Shown here in pieces: positions 52,918 to 62,782 of a DNA stretch of 64,000 bases. The position numbers and the translations under genes are program-made. The stretch comes from Diplolepis rosae. Taxonomy: Eukaryota > Arthropoda > Insecta > Hymenoptera > Diplolepididae. Below the pieces are notes generated by a model. It was not told where the DNA came from. It saw only the letters and a program-made list of their open reading frames with translations, and did not search any database. Each line of letters begins with the position of its first letter. Position 1 is the first letter of the stretch. The stretch covers positions 196,501 to 260,500 of the forward strand of contig JAPYXD010000586.1 in assembly GCA_030998225.1 (NCBI GenBank). Direction: 5' to 3'.

Positions 52918-53700
52918 TGTTACGTCACAAGTACGTAAATACTTACTTTGATCGAATATTCCTCGTTTTAAGTCAGGATCGAATGTTCCTCGCTTGGGGA
53001 TGAGGATAAGTCAATGAAAAGACACAATGATTATAAAGTAAGAAAATGTAAGTTTATTTGAATTATAAATTTAATATTATAAAATTCTAAAGTTAAATAT
53101 AAAATGTCAATCCAAATAACAAATCGATGCATACAATATGGCACGGGCAATTGGTAAAATAGAAACTAACAAGAGAGAGAGAGACAGAGAGAGAGAGAGG
53201 GGTGTTCTGTACCTTATTAGTTCCTTAAGTTCCCTTAAGTATAATCCTCACAGGTGTGACTGAGATGCGATTCCCACAGGTGTGACTGCGATAGAGTGAA
53301 TATCCCACAGGTGTGACAAGGACACAACAACTATTCTTCTTGACACCGAGTCTAGGATCCTTTCAAGGATTGAAAAAACAGACCACGGTAAATTTATGAC
53401 TCTCGGGTCTTAACACTGTCAAACTGCACGGTATAATTTTCTCACGCTGAGAATCCTTTTTAGTCTTTTAGAAATTGTCGCACTCAAATTCTGCTCAGAA
53501 GATTAATTTTCCCTTGGCGGCGTGTCCTTTTTATAATATATTTTTTGGTGACGTCATGCATTGCGCAGTCTCCCGCAGCGTGTGACTTAGTTATACCTAT
53601 CTTTTCAATAGGTGGTTTTCTCTCTTAGTAATTTCACCAGATTTTTCTCTAGACCTAGCCTGTGCCTATAGTACATTCTAATACGTCGCGGGACGTGACA
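52918..53700 (-). repeat. 3' LTR of a second, truncated copy of the big retrovirus family
   Basis: 783 bp; on the minus strand it starts TGTCACGTCCCGCGACGT and ends GTGACGTAACA, like the 850-bp LTRs, with diverged middle. It keeps the donor block ATCAAAGTAAGTATT and a related CACACCTGTGGG element present three times (53242-53320). A (GA)n run lies at 53171-53198. Confidence 0.88.
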
Positions 53701-53711
53701 CCTCCCCCCCT
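53701..53711 (-). other. Polypurine tract of the second copy
   Basis: Minus strand reads GGGGGGGAGG directly against the LTR, as in the main provirus. Confidence 0.7.
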
Positions 53712-54127
53712 AGTTCTAGCGCGGGGGTGAAGCATCGGCGATCGAATCTTCGGAAGAAGAATACATTCATTAATGTTTTTGAAGATACATTGAATTTCTA
53801 TTTCTGATATAATAACAAAATGTGAAGGATAAATACAACATTCATTTTGGCGTCTGTATTACAATTTGTATTCTTTGCATTTTACCATTTGATACATTCC
53901 AATATCGAACATTTTTTTTAATGTCATAAAAATTTATATTATCTTAATATTGTAATTTTTTTGTTATAAATAATTACATAGTTTTTTTTGAAATTGTATG
54001 AACTTAACATAAGGTTACATATGATTTTTGTTATATAACTAAATAAATCAATAATTTTTATTTCATATTCGTAAATTATAAATAACATGCTGTAACATAA
54101 AACGTACTTTCATAATGCCGTAGATTT
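53712..54127 (-). other. 3' untranslated region of the second copy
   Basis: Resembles 37469-37915, including the CGATCG-containing block next to the tract. No coding. Confidence 0.55.
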
Positions 54128-54516
54128 TTAAGAATTATTTTTATTTTTTTTATTACGTGAATGGTCGCGGCGGTTATGAGCTAAATGTCCTCTTTGAAAA
54201 CACCTTTTACATGCATTAGTCCATTTTTGCAAAGCTTTTCTACCGCTTTTACCACTTATTGTTAAGAATTTTGATTCTGTTACTAAGCATTTTTCTAACT
54301 TCTCTTCTAAAAATACATATTTCGTGGAAAGTGTTTCCAAGACTTTAGCTGCTGCGTTCTGTTTGGCTACTTTCTTTTGGGACGCAGGTTCCCCAATACA
54401 AGCATAGGTTAAATTATCTTTAAAAATTTCGCAAGTCGCTTCAAATGGTGGTAGCTCTTGTTGTAACCCTAGCGATTTTACAATATATGAGGGTTCGAAG
54501 AAATCATACTCTATGC
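54128..54516 (-). pseudogene. dsRBD and zinc-knuckle gene, second copy
   Basis: Homologous to 37019-37468 over the dsRBD core and the end: SQKKVAKQNAAAKVLETLS is readable at about 54380-54324 and the knuckle CKRCFQRGHLAHN at 54220-54180. The last knuckle Cys is changed to Arg (NRRDH). The 5' end is missing: homology stops near 54516 with a stop codon next to it. The first Met left is at 54340. Confidence 0.8.
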
Positions 54517-54653
54517 TTTAAGATGTACAAAAAAAAGTTTCTTTTTTCGCCGATAGAATATTTTAATTTATTAAGGTTTGTCGTTACATTATGGCACAAC
54601 AAATAAAAATAGAAAGGGAAAATTTTTTAACGAAAGTTATTAATAGATATTGT
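54517..54653. other. Break between two accessory pseudogenes
   Basis: No homology to the main provirus noticed; a small deletion or rearrangement point. Confidence 0.35.
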
Positions 54654-55102
54654 TTATATTACACGTTCGACACAAGTTACGCATAAATTTGCTCTTTGCC
54701 GCATCTAAAAAATTTGTGTATCGCAAAGGGAGAAGTCGAGGCTGGATAGTTCTAAGGTATAATATAAGTCTTTAGTGACTATGTGATCTATTCGGACAGG
54801 TAATGTTACTTCGGTTTCAAAGAAGCTAAGTTTTGTCATCCAACAATCCTCGCAAACAAGTTTTTTTCAAGTACGTTCATATAGAAGTTTTCGATAAGGG
54901 TTGTGCAGCAGTATTTCGACCACAAATGATGTTCAAAATACAGCTGCACATCCTGCTCGCTTGCTCGAACTTCTTCTGCTTCGATTGTTTTGATTTCTTG
55001 GGGCAGAATTTTTCTAAGGAGAAATTTACAATATTTAAAGAAGTTGAAATATTTGCAAAATTTTCCAATTTTTTGTATTAAGGATTCTATTAAAATGTAC
55101 AA
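54654..55102 (-). pseudogene. Cys-rich protein B, second copy (frameshifted)
   Basis: Two frames carry the homology to 36548-36910. 55102-54845 ends near NVLEKNLFARIVG. The neighbouring frame then reads LSFFETEVTLPV, HIVTKDL and, after one internal stop at 54704-54706, ANLCVTCVERVI, matching the middle and the final C-x2-C module. One frame shift and one stop are evident. Confidence 0.7.
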
Positions 55103-55148
55103 AATTTTTCATGCGTGAGTACATGCGTGGAAGGTAGATACATATAAA

Positions 55149-55554
55149 TCAAGCAGGGATATTTTCTACCAGAACTTCGTTTCCTTGACTAATTTTAAAT
55201 TTGTTATTTAAATATGTTTTGATGCATTCGTTACAATTAGCTGCTATTTATCGCGGAATAATTAATAGTTCTTGACAACCGTAACAATTCATATTTATGC
55301 ATTGCAATTTACAAATGGAATGCCATGAAGTAAAAAATTCAGTTATTTTGAGTTTCCTGATCTAATTTCTCGAAACAGAATTGATAATATCTTTTTGTGG
55401 TTTGGTGATTATAATATAAAAACAATGTCGAGGGTTCTAATTCGAAGCAATAACTCTGTAATAAGTCCGCGTATGCTATCGGATATTCTTGCGGACATAC
55501 ACCGTCTACTGGTCCAAGATGGTTAACAATAGGTTCAGTTGGATTCGGTATCAT
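55149..55554 (-). pseudogene. Cys-rich protein A, second copy (broken)
   Basis: 55554-55339 is clearly homologous to 36019-36426 (GPVDGVCPQEYPIAYADLLQ; YYQFCFEKL). After a stop, another frame continues (TSWHSICKLQCINMNCYGC, later GNEVLVENI). There is a frame shift plus an internal stop. It proves that the pair A and B with the dsRBD gene is a heritable block of this family. Confidence 0.8.
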
Positions 55555-55883
55555 TTACTACAAATTGTAAGGATAGATTTATTTTATTAAGGTCTGATAA
55601 GGAGGTTGAATAATAACTTTGTACACATTTTCTAATCATTGCAAGGTAAAACATTTTGCTAAATGTATTTTACTTTCCGTCAGAAAAACAACTTTTATAT
55701 TACAGTTTGTTTTTTCTTTAGTTAGAAACATTGAAGGCGTGGGTACAAAAACTGTCCTTCTGACGGTATAGAACTTGCAACTATCATGCAGGTGATCTTT
55801 AAGACAAGAAAGGATAGAATATACCTGTGTTTGAAAAAAAATTTCTAAAGTGACTTAAAAAAAAAGGGGTAAAAGGAAGAGGA
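55555..55883 (-). other. Remnant of the spacer upstream of Cys-rich A
   Basis: Has weak similarity to 35700-35840 of the main provirus (GAAGGACAGTTTTTGTA). No envelope coding is left, so the copy is truncated about here. Confidence 0.45.
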
Positions 55884-55966
55884 AAGCGAGGATCACTCGA
55901 TCCTAACTTGAAACGAGGAATCTTCGATCAAAGTAAGTATTCACGTACCATACTTGTGACGTAACA
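55884..55966 (+). repeat. LTR end fragment in plus orientation
   Basis: Matches the last about 85 bp of the 850-bp LTR, including GAGGATCACTCGATCCTAAC, the donor block GATCAAAGTAAGTATT and the GTGACGTAACA end. It points opposite to the neighbouring minus-strand copy and is joined directly to a gag-like ORF. Confidence 0.8.
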
Positions 55967-56315
55967 TTAATGTTACCATTTGCCCTGAAGGTGTATGAAG
56001 AGGAGGATTATTAATTTGGTCTACCATTTTAAGAATTTTGTTTTTACTTAATTTACTACCGAATTTATTGCTAGACTTTTTACTGGAATTATCACCAGAT
56101 TTATTACTAGAATTTTCATAATAAGATCCTAAATTGACAACTGTATTGTTATCTTTGTCAGAACCTGACGTTGAATTATTTAAAAGTATTTCGTCTTTTT
56201 CCTCTCCTCCTCTTGGTAATTGGTGTTTTGGTGCAAAAGGGTTATATTCTTCTATTCCCCCTCTTAACTCATCATTATTGTGAGCTTGCGTCCTAGTGAT
56301 TCGCTTATCTGACAT
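55967..56315 (-). pseudogene. gag: Gag-like N-terminal fragment
   Basis: About 115 codons starting MSDKRITRTQAHNN, followed by an acidic and Ser/Asn-rich stretch with repeated KSSNKFG-like segments. The ITR-x-x-A start and the acidic, Ser-rich character recall the start of Gag at 22271. It is cut off where the LTR fragment begins. The gag assignment is tentative. Confidence 0.4.
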
Positions 56316-56455
56316 GGGTAATTCAGAATATCAAAAGATTCGTAAAATTTGTTTAGGGAAATAAGTTCAGTAAAACAAACATTTACTATAAAATTTTCTT
56401 TATTATAGAATAGAGAAGGATAAAAAAACACAAAAATAAGAATAATTTACAAAAT

Positions 56456-56824
56456 TTATATAAAAAGAAAATGCAAACAGCATGGAATTTGAATTTTTAA
56501 TTTTAAAAATGATTTTTCCAGGTTGTCTATTAGATTTTTATGATGCTCGAATGTTTCCTTGCTCTCTTTAATGGCGTTTACAAAAGTTGTGGTGGTTTTC
56601 ATGGCGAGTTTCACGAGTACATCATTGTCCTCATGTAGAATTTTATTCTCTTCCTCTAGTTATTGGATGGGTTTATTTAGAGTATTGAAATTACTCTGAG
56701 AAATTCCGTCATTCTCTTGGCGGTGGTTATCACAATACCTCAAATCCTCCACGTAAACCTGCAGCTTGTGAAGTTCTTCAAGGATAAAATTCTCAGTTAT
56801 TGTGCTGTTGGTAGATGCAATCAT
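56456..56824 (-). pseudogene. Coiled-coil ORF with an internal stop
   Basis: Starts MIASTNSTITENFILEELHK. Heptad-like leucines run through LEEENKILHEDNDVLVKLAM and FEHHKNLIDNLEKSFLKLK. A TAA at 56660-56662 interrupts it. No family recognised; it may be an accessory gene of the minus-strand element. Confidence 0.35.
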
Positions 56825-57000
56825 GCTAAAGAAGAAAACACTTAATTATTTCAATTTCTCCGATCAAATCTTGGTTTCATAAATTTCAACATTATTTGTT
56901 CGAATTTATGTATTTTAAAAGAAATTATTACAATTTATTAATTTTTTTTCTAGGGATTTTGTAATTTTGGTTATTCCTTTCCCAGCAGGAATAACATGTC
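56825..57000. other. Short spacer
   Basis: AT-rich, nothing seen. Confidence 0.4.
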
Positions 57001-57543
57001 TCACGAAAGACCGTGATTCAAACAGTTTTCGCATAAACTGCTGCGAAAGAGATTTATTTTTTCCTCCAGGGTCAATATAATTGATGGTTCCTGGGGTTGT
57101 GGTTCAGGTTCAATTGTTGGCAGTGTGTCCAGATTTGAGACGCGAACGTTACGCACACAACGCCAACAGCAGTAGGTACGTGAGAATGGTTGCGCGCGCA
57201 GCGTAGTGTGTCTGCTGTTCGCAGTGGTTCTCTGAGTTTTCTCTGGTTGAAGGCTCCTTGTCAAAAAGAGAAAACCAGAGAAAACTCAGAGAACCACTGC
57301 GAACAGCAGACACACTACGCTGCGCGCGCAACCATTCTCACGTTCGTACTGCTGTTGGCGTTGTGTGCGTAACGTTCGCGTGTCAAATCTGGACACACTG
57401 ATTGTTGGAAGAGGTGGGATAAATTCCTCTTCCTGTTTTTCTAAATTCGCTAGCTTTGCCAATTTAGCCTTTTTTCTCAATCTCTGCCTTTTCGTGGGTT
57501 TATTACGTCTATGCGTCAGATACCCGTGGTTTACTCCGCCCAC
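57001..57543 (-). pseudogene. Unrecognised basic ORF split by a MITE
   Basis: The 5' part (57543-57409) is very basic with an Ala/Lys/Leu-rich helix (RLRKKAKLAKLANLEKQEEE). The 3' part (57112-57001) is proline/glutamate-rich and ends LCENCLNHGLS with a C-x2-C. A palindromic transposon sits between them. The phases on either side would be compatible without it. No family recognised; position suggests an accessory gene of the minus-strand retroelement. Confidence 0.4.
57113..57408. mobile_element. Near-perfect palindromic hAT-type MITE
   Basis: The 280-bp element at 57121-57400 starts CAGTGTGTCC and ends GGACACACTG, flanked by the 8-bp duplication ATTGTTGG (57113-57120 and 57401-57408). Arms 57121-57248 and 57273-57400 are 128-bp inverted copies with only a few mismatches around a 24-bp loop. 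8-bp duplications and CAGTG ends fit hAT. Mirror-image ORFs on both strands (57149-57331 and 57190-57372) are by-products of the palindrome. Confidence 0.9.
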
Positions 57544-57794
57544 TACAATAGAGGTTTAGAATTTTATATTTTCCTACAAAAAAACGATAATAGAAAGATT
57601 TTTATCTTAAGTAATCTCCTAATTCTTTTTTGCTCCTTTGGGAGTAGAATAAAATTTCATTCTATAAAAAACCAAAAGTAGTCGATGGGCATATCTACTT
57701 CATCCTTTTCTTAAGTAACATAGCCCTGACAGCTTGTTCAGAGGCATCTGTGGTATCTGCGTATTTTTCGGAAGCTTTTCTGTTGCGAGCGTCC
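57544..57794 (-). other. Spacer and end of RT region
   Basis: Contains a decayed frame with RNase H-like words (ASEQAVRAMLLKK near 57745-57705); too short to call. Confidence 0.35.
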
Positions 57795-58170
57795 TCATTC
57801 CCATTTTGTACCCTTCTTCAGGAGATTGGACAAGGGTTTTGCTAGCCTTACGTAGTCTTTTATAAATCTCCTATAGTATCTTGAAATGCCTAGGAATTTT
57901 CGAATAGCCCGGACTGTCCTCGGTTTTGGGAATTTTCTAATAGCGGCTATCTTAGCGGGGTTAGGTTTGACTCCATCACGGCTGACTACATGGCCCAGAT
58001 AAGCTACCTCGGTTCGTGAGAATTCGCACTTGTCCAGCTGAAGCTTTAGATGCGCCTCTTTCAGTCTATTGAACAATCTTCTGGCTTTTGTGTCGTGTTC
58101 CTTAAGGTTTCTGAATGAATAACAATGTCATTCAGATAGACAAAATAACCCCGCTATTGTATTGCCTTTC
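57795..58170 (-). pseudogene. pol: Reverse transcriptase fragment
   Basis: 58076-57795 reads LKLQLDKCEFSRTEVAYLGH and later FLGISRYYRRFIKDY, the RT thumb/connection of Ty3/gypsy. Just upstream, in another frame, is VYLNDIVIHSETL: the catalytic YxDD box with its first Asp changed to Asn. The N-terminal half of RT is deleted. Confidence 0.8.
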
Positions 58171-58392
58171 GGTCTGTAGTACAACTTGGTCTGTCGCATC
58201 GTGAGAATACCTATATAATTTTTCGGCAATCACTTCCTTATCCATTGTTGGAATTCGGTGCTGAATCAGGTGAGTGCTGCTAATTCTCTCGCTACTCAGG
58301 TGGAAAATATCAGCGTAGTCATCTGCCCATCTAAGAACATAATCCTTCTCTTCATCATTTAAATGAGAAAGGCGCAGGCTCCTTTTTCCTCC
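58171..58392 (-). other. Decayed pol between protease and RT
   Basis: No continuous frame; the large deletion of RT lies here. Confidence 0.4.
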
Positions 58393-59100
58393 TTAGGCAC
58401 GCTCTGCATATGAGCACTGATATCCCCGTATGCCTAGGGTAGAGTACTCGAGTTCTGAGTCAGAGGAATCTTCACCGGAAAATGTATAGAAATCGAACGG
58501 TATGACCTCCTGGGGAGCAATTTCTATATCTATGTCATATTTAGTGGTATTGATGGCAATTGCGTGCCAGACGCCATTGTGTGTCGAGACTGCTACCTCT
58601 CCAAGGTTGAGCCTTTCAGGAGTATCCAGTTTAGGCAGGTAGCCTTCAGCAACCTCTGGGTTTGTGACGCTTATAGCAATAGGTTGCGTCTTTCTAGCCC
58701 TAATTTTTAATATTCTGGAAAAAGGTTTGATTTCGGTTTTAAATGATTCTCTGGCTTCCTGTGATTCTCGATCGATAAAAGGGATCAGTGTAATAGGGTT
58801 GGAAGCAGTTACTAATGCGTTGTGATAGAAGAAAATTTGAGCCTGTTCTTGCATTAAATAGGGTTTCCCTAGAATTCCATCTGGTGAAATGAGGATACTA
58901 TTTTCCACGGCATGTAATTCCACTAGGGTGTTTAGTATTGAAAGGTTGATGGTGCCTATCGTGATTACGGGGAGGTTGGTTATACCGGCGATCAGGATTG
59001 ATCCTGTCGGGTCAAGAATTAGTTCTTGACGCAAGGCGCTTAGTTTGATTAAATTAACGTCCGAACCTGGGTCCAGGAAAAAACTAGCTTTGCTCTCGGT
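58393..59100 (-). pseudogene. pol: Protease region of minus-strand retroelement
   Basis: 213 codons from the Met at 59034; the phase is open to about 59100, where it reads FLDPGSDVNLIKLSALRQEL. This is a retropepsin start in which D-S/T-G is DPG. The GILGKPYL segment corresponds to the second protease loop. The rest (AISVTNPEVAEGYLPKLD, LGEVAVSTHNG) matches in style the linker before RT in the main provirus Pol (EGYVPRLHIQDGVYVGDAVV), so the elements are distantly related. Confidence 0.65.
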
Positions 59101-60010
59101 GAGTTTGGTTCGTTGCTACGTCCGAGTGACGAACCTGTTGGCAGTTTAAATTCTCCGGAGACCCTGGTGAAGTCGATCTAGGAGGTGTCATGGCTCCTGG
59201 CGGCCTATTATACCCGCGCCATGGTTGATTATTCCCGGGTCCGTTCCTATTCGGGGGTTCAGAAGGGTACTGCGGCACAGGTGGAAGGGGTGGGTATGAG
59301 TAGGGGTATTGGTAGGTTGTAGGGTATGGTGGGGGATAAGAGTAGGGGAACTGTAGTGGGTATGAAGAATTCTGTGGCGGGTATTGATGCAATGGTTGAT
59401 GTGGAGGTGTTGGATTGCATGGGTTGGGGACTTCTGGTGCAACTTCGCCTTTTGCTCTTTCTGCCTTGTCTGGTTTAACCAGCTGTCTGGTATCAGGGCT
59501 AGGTGATCGCGCGCGTTCCGGGATTTTCTCGTTTTGCGGCATGATGTGGTAAAATGACGCTGAGGGCCTTAGACTTTTCGTTTGCCTTAGTCTTTCCTCT
59601 ATGTGGAGGGCATGATCGAGGGCTTCACCATGGTCCTTTGAATTTCTGGTGTCCACGAAGGTAGACATTGCATCCGGGAAACCCTTAATGAATGCGTCTG
59701 GTGCACAATCCACCATCGGTTTCATCATGAAGGTACTCTCACTTACTTCATGAAGAGTACCGGCATAATGAACCTGCGTATACTTATCCTCGATTGCATG
59801 TTTTGCCCCACTCAGCAAACCCTGTACTCGGTCGTAATAGTCGCTTACGGTTTCCGTTTGTTTCATCCGCAGGTTCACGATAGACTCAAAGTACCATTGA
59901 TATTTCTTCGAAGGGGCGAAACGTTTTTTTAAATGACCCATTAGGTCGTTTACCCGATTAAATCTCTTGTCCCTAACGCTTTCTTGCGCGACACCTTCGA
60001 GTTTACTCAA
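59084..60010 (-). CDS. gag: Gag of minus-strand retroelement
   Basis: 308 codons, uninterrupted. The N-terminal part has Ty3/gypsy Gag features (LMGHLKKRFAPSKKYQWYFE, then TVSDYYDRVQGLL, then DAFIKGFPD and LDHALHIEERL). The second half is a Pro/Tyr-rich stretch of about 80 residues (YPPPYPTTYQYPYSYPP) with no zinc knuckle, so RNA packaging would rely on other residues. A related ORF at 60113-60328 may be its true N-terminus. It probably continues into protease by frameshift. Confidence 0.7.
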   Translation of the reverse strand: MSKLEGVAQESVRDKRFNRVNDLMGHLKKRFAPSKKYQWYFESIVNLRMKQTETVSDYYDRVQGLLSGAKHAIEDKYTQVHYAGTLHEVSESTFMMKPMVDCAPDAFIKGFPDAMSTFVDTRNSKDHGEALDHALHIEERLRQTKSLRPSASFYHIMPQNEKIPERARSPSPDTRQLVKPDKAERAKGEVAPEVPNPCNPTPPHQPLHQYPPQNSSYPLQFPYSYPPPYPTTYQYPYSYPPLPPVPQYPSEPPNRNGPGNNQPWRGYNRPPGAMTPPRSTSPGSPENLNCQQVRHSDVATNQTHREQS

Positions 60011-60112
60011 AACAACTTTTATGGAACCGGGTTCCGTGGATTCCGTGATTTATACTGCACTGTTTGCGGTGTTCTGCTAAAATTCCTTCAGTGGAGGATT
60101 TTTACCGTCAAA

Positions 60113-60328
60113 TTATGGTACGTGATAGGTGCTTTGTTGAAGAGTCATGCAATATAATTCCGAAGCCGTAGCTTCACTAGCATCTAAATTCATTGATTGA
60201 TTAGGAGGCGCGATATTAGGGTTGGTTCCGGATAATGAATGGGTGACATTCGGGTATGCTTCAGTAGTTGATTCGCCATGGTCGTTACCGATTGGCTCCC
60301 TAAAATTACAGGTTCGATTGTCGTACGA
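60113..60328 (-). CDS. Possible N-terminal part of that Gag
   Basis: Starts MSYDNRTCNFREPIGNDHGE, Ser/Thr/Asn-rich, 71 codons. A stop or frame change separates it from the capsid-like part that begins at 60010. Unrecognised on its own. Confidence 0.3.
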   Translation of the reverse strand, partial: SYDNRTCNFREPIGNDHGESTTEAYPNVTHSLSGTNPNIAPPNQSMNLDASEATASELYCMTLQQSTYHVP

Positions 60329-60774
60329 CATTTTAAAACGTGCAGAGAATCCGGAAAATTTGACGTGAATTCTTGAAAGGTTGTAAATATTTATTTTTAA
60401 ATAGGTTTTTGTATTCCTATGGGTGGACACACTTACGAGTATAGTGATATGCTTATAATTATAACACAGACACATATTCACACACAAAAACAACAATGTA
60501 CAGAAGAAAGAGAAAAAAATGTATCTGATAGTGGCCTATTATTAGAACTGGGAACTTCAACTTGTAGTGAACTTCGTTTCATTTATTATTATTTCAGCTG
60601 AGGTAATTTCAAGTGACTCAAAATTTTGTCCTCACTAGGAGTGGAAAAAAAGGGTGACTTTGAACCTTGTCTGGCGTTTTAAATTTCGACGGTACAGGAG
60701 TCGAATTACTCTGACATTTTTTCAGTTTCTGATTCTGAGTTAATTATGATAGTTTCAGCGTCAGAAATTTCGTT
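60329..60774. other. Upstream region, no gene recognised
   Basis: Short ORFs on both strands, none convincing. Confidence 0.35.
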
Positions 60775-61173
60775 CTACGAAATACCCCTATTTAGGGCCC
60801 TTCCGATATTAACTTGTTTAATTTCACGTGGGGGATGATTCTCCTCTCTATAAACTTGCCTTCTTTGTTCAAGGACCTCACTGATTTCCAAATCTATTAT
60901 TGTAATTTGAGGGACTTCGGGCGTGATTTCAGGTGCAGGCACTTCTGTACGTCGGACAGATAGGACCACACACACTTGAATGTTTCTTTCGACAGAAAAT
61001 ACTACATTTTGATAGAGTGATGAGTGAATAGGTGTGCCTTGTTGTTTTTTCCGGAACGTTTTCCCGTAATGGGTGGTTCCCGAAGAATGGGATTTTTTAT
61101 CAGGACATAGCAGTGTTCGCAGAACGTGGACGTAAACGGCCCCCACCACTGAACTGTGTGGATCCTCACACAA
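60775..61173 (-). CDS. Unrecognised ORF
   Basis: 132 codons. The C-terminal half (EVPAPEITPEVPQITIIDLE, then EVLEQRRQVYREENHPP) looks like real protein: Pro/Glu-rich and then charged helix. The overlapping frame 61002-61202 contains FCEHCYVL. Its Pro/Glu/Ile wording is reminiscent of the 57001-57112 segment, but I could not establish homology. Confidence 0.3.
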   Translation of the reverse strand: MCEDPHSSVVGAVYVHVLRTLLCPDKKSHSSGTTHYGKTFRKKQQGTPIHSSLYQNVVFSVERNIQVCVVLSVRRTEVPAPEITPEVPQITIIDLEISEVLEQRRQVYREENHPPREIKQVNIGRALNRGIS

Positions 61174-61639
61174 CCAAACGTTGCGTGTCGGTGTGTCCCC
61201 ACTCTCTAGTTTCGATTTAATGCTGGCGGCTGTTGAACTAAGATCGAGAATTATGTTTCTCTCGACTTCGTGTGAAAGAGGCGCGAAGCAGGCGACAAAT
61301 TCGGAATGATAAAATATATAGTTTAAGATATTAGCTTTTTTTTTATATTTTGATAAACACTTACCTAAAATGAATATAAGATAGATTTTTTTGAATTTTA
61401 AGGAGATTTAGACACTTGATAAATAATTTTTTAGTAAAATTTATGGTTCAATAAGTGTTTAAAGTCTCAAAACAAAATATCGATTTATATATTTTTTAGC
61501 CTTGTAAATAAATTATTTGAAATTGAAAAATAATATGGACGATAATTCATATCAAGATATCATAAATCATGAGATTCAAATTTAAAAAATAAAAGGTTCG
61601 AATAAAATACTTTGAAAATTTTTTTTGAATGTAAATATG
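61174..61639. other. AT-rich spacer
   Basis: Nothing recognised. Confidence 0.4.
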
Positions 61640-61805
61640 CACCTTTTTTATAATGTGTAGCATCTTTTCACATGACTACTTGAATATACAAGTGTGAAAA
61701 AAGAATTCTATTATTAAAATTATCTAAATTATATCTAATTTTGCACACAAAATTACACATTGATATTTCTATCTTATGAAGTAAAATTGACAAATTTTAT
61801 AATAA
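61640..61805. repeat. Left part of an inverted repeat around the solo LTR
   Basis: The minus strand of 61690-61805 resembles 62885-62980 on the plus strand (TTTGTCAATTTTACTTCATA and ATTTATCAATTTTGCTTCAT). The LTR at 61806-62782 sits between the arms. Confidence 0.55.
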
Positions 61806-62782
61806 TGTTAGGTCAGAAACGTAACACTTCTCTTCTTTAAAGATCTCCTCGTTTTATGTAAGGATCGGAAGGATCCTCTTTAAGGGATGAAGAATAGTCA
61901 GTGATTGAGAATGGTTAATGATATAAAATATATTTATTGAAAATAAAATTATATTGAGTAAGCACCATGGAAACGGAAATTGAATTGAGTTGTAAGGTAC
62001 CTGGTGATTACCCTGACTCTTAACTTGCTTGGTGACGAAATGAGTCCAGTAGAGTGAACGTAGTAACTTGAGTCCTCACTTGTAATCTTTGAGATAGATG
62101 TTGTCACATAGGAAATTCGTAGTCCAGCCGGTTGATATAGTTAACTCTTTGATCCCAGTTTCAAAGAGAATTTGGAAGGCGATTCCCCTTCACTTTTAAA
62201 GTTGTTGAACTCAGCGTCGAATTAGAATTGGTTTGGCTAGCGGTAGAAATCTGGTGAAGCTGGACTAGACTGACTGGATTGCACTCGCGATATAGATTTG
62301 ATGGCACTGAAGTGGACTCGCGTTGGTTACATTGTAGAAATCGGACGTTGACTAACTAACTTAACTGAACTCTACTGGAACTTTCGCTTTTTATAGAACT
62401 TTGAAAGGTCAACTATGACGAGTAACATGTTATGACCAGTCACATGTTATCACCAATCACATGTTATTACCAGTCGCATGTTATTACAAGTTACATGCTA
62501 TTGCAAGTTACATGTTGTGGCTGTAGTGTTTCTGATAAATGCATGTAATAGTGCGTTGATACTGTAGGGCTTCATTCATTTTCTCTCTGGGTCAGTCGAT
62601 TTGTTATCATGTGTGTGTATTATAACGACACATGGTAATTTCATATTGATCATCCTATTGATCTGTAGATTTGTCTATAACTTGCGTCGATAAAATCACA
62701 TTTGCTGTAATGCTGTCGTGATCCCTTTATTGGTTTCTTAATATGCTTGTTACTTGTGGCGGTAGAGTCGCGGGACGTGACA
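61806..62782 (-). repeat. Solo LTR of a related retrovirus subfamily
   Basis: 977 bp. On the minus strand it starts TGTCACGTCCCGCGACTC and ends CTGACCTAACA. It shares both the start and the block around CCTCGTTTTA.GT.AGGATCG with the 783- and 850-bp LTRs. ATAA lies on both sides (61802-61805, 62783-62786). No primer site or polypurine tract adjoins it, which fits a solo LTR. The U5 donor block of the other LTRs is not conserved here. Confidence 0.75.
62422..62520 (-). repeat. 17-bp tandem repeats in the solo LTR
   Basis: About six copies of a 17-bp unit close to CACATGTTATTACCAGT. On the minus strand they lie in U3, where enhancer repeats are common in LTRs. Confidence 0.75.

Noticed and set aside
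57149..57372. Mirror-image ORFs on both strands
   Set aside because: Produced by the palindromic MITE.
56456..61805. Assigning the 61.8-62.8 kb LTR as 5' LTR of the 56-60 kb element
   Set aside because: No primer-binding site adjoins the LTR on the expected side and the gap to gag is long and AT-rich; a solo LTR is simpler.
62422..62520. CRISPR-like short repeats
   Set aside because: The units are contiguous 17-bp tandem repeats in an LTR without spacers; the window is eukaryotic.
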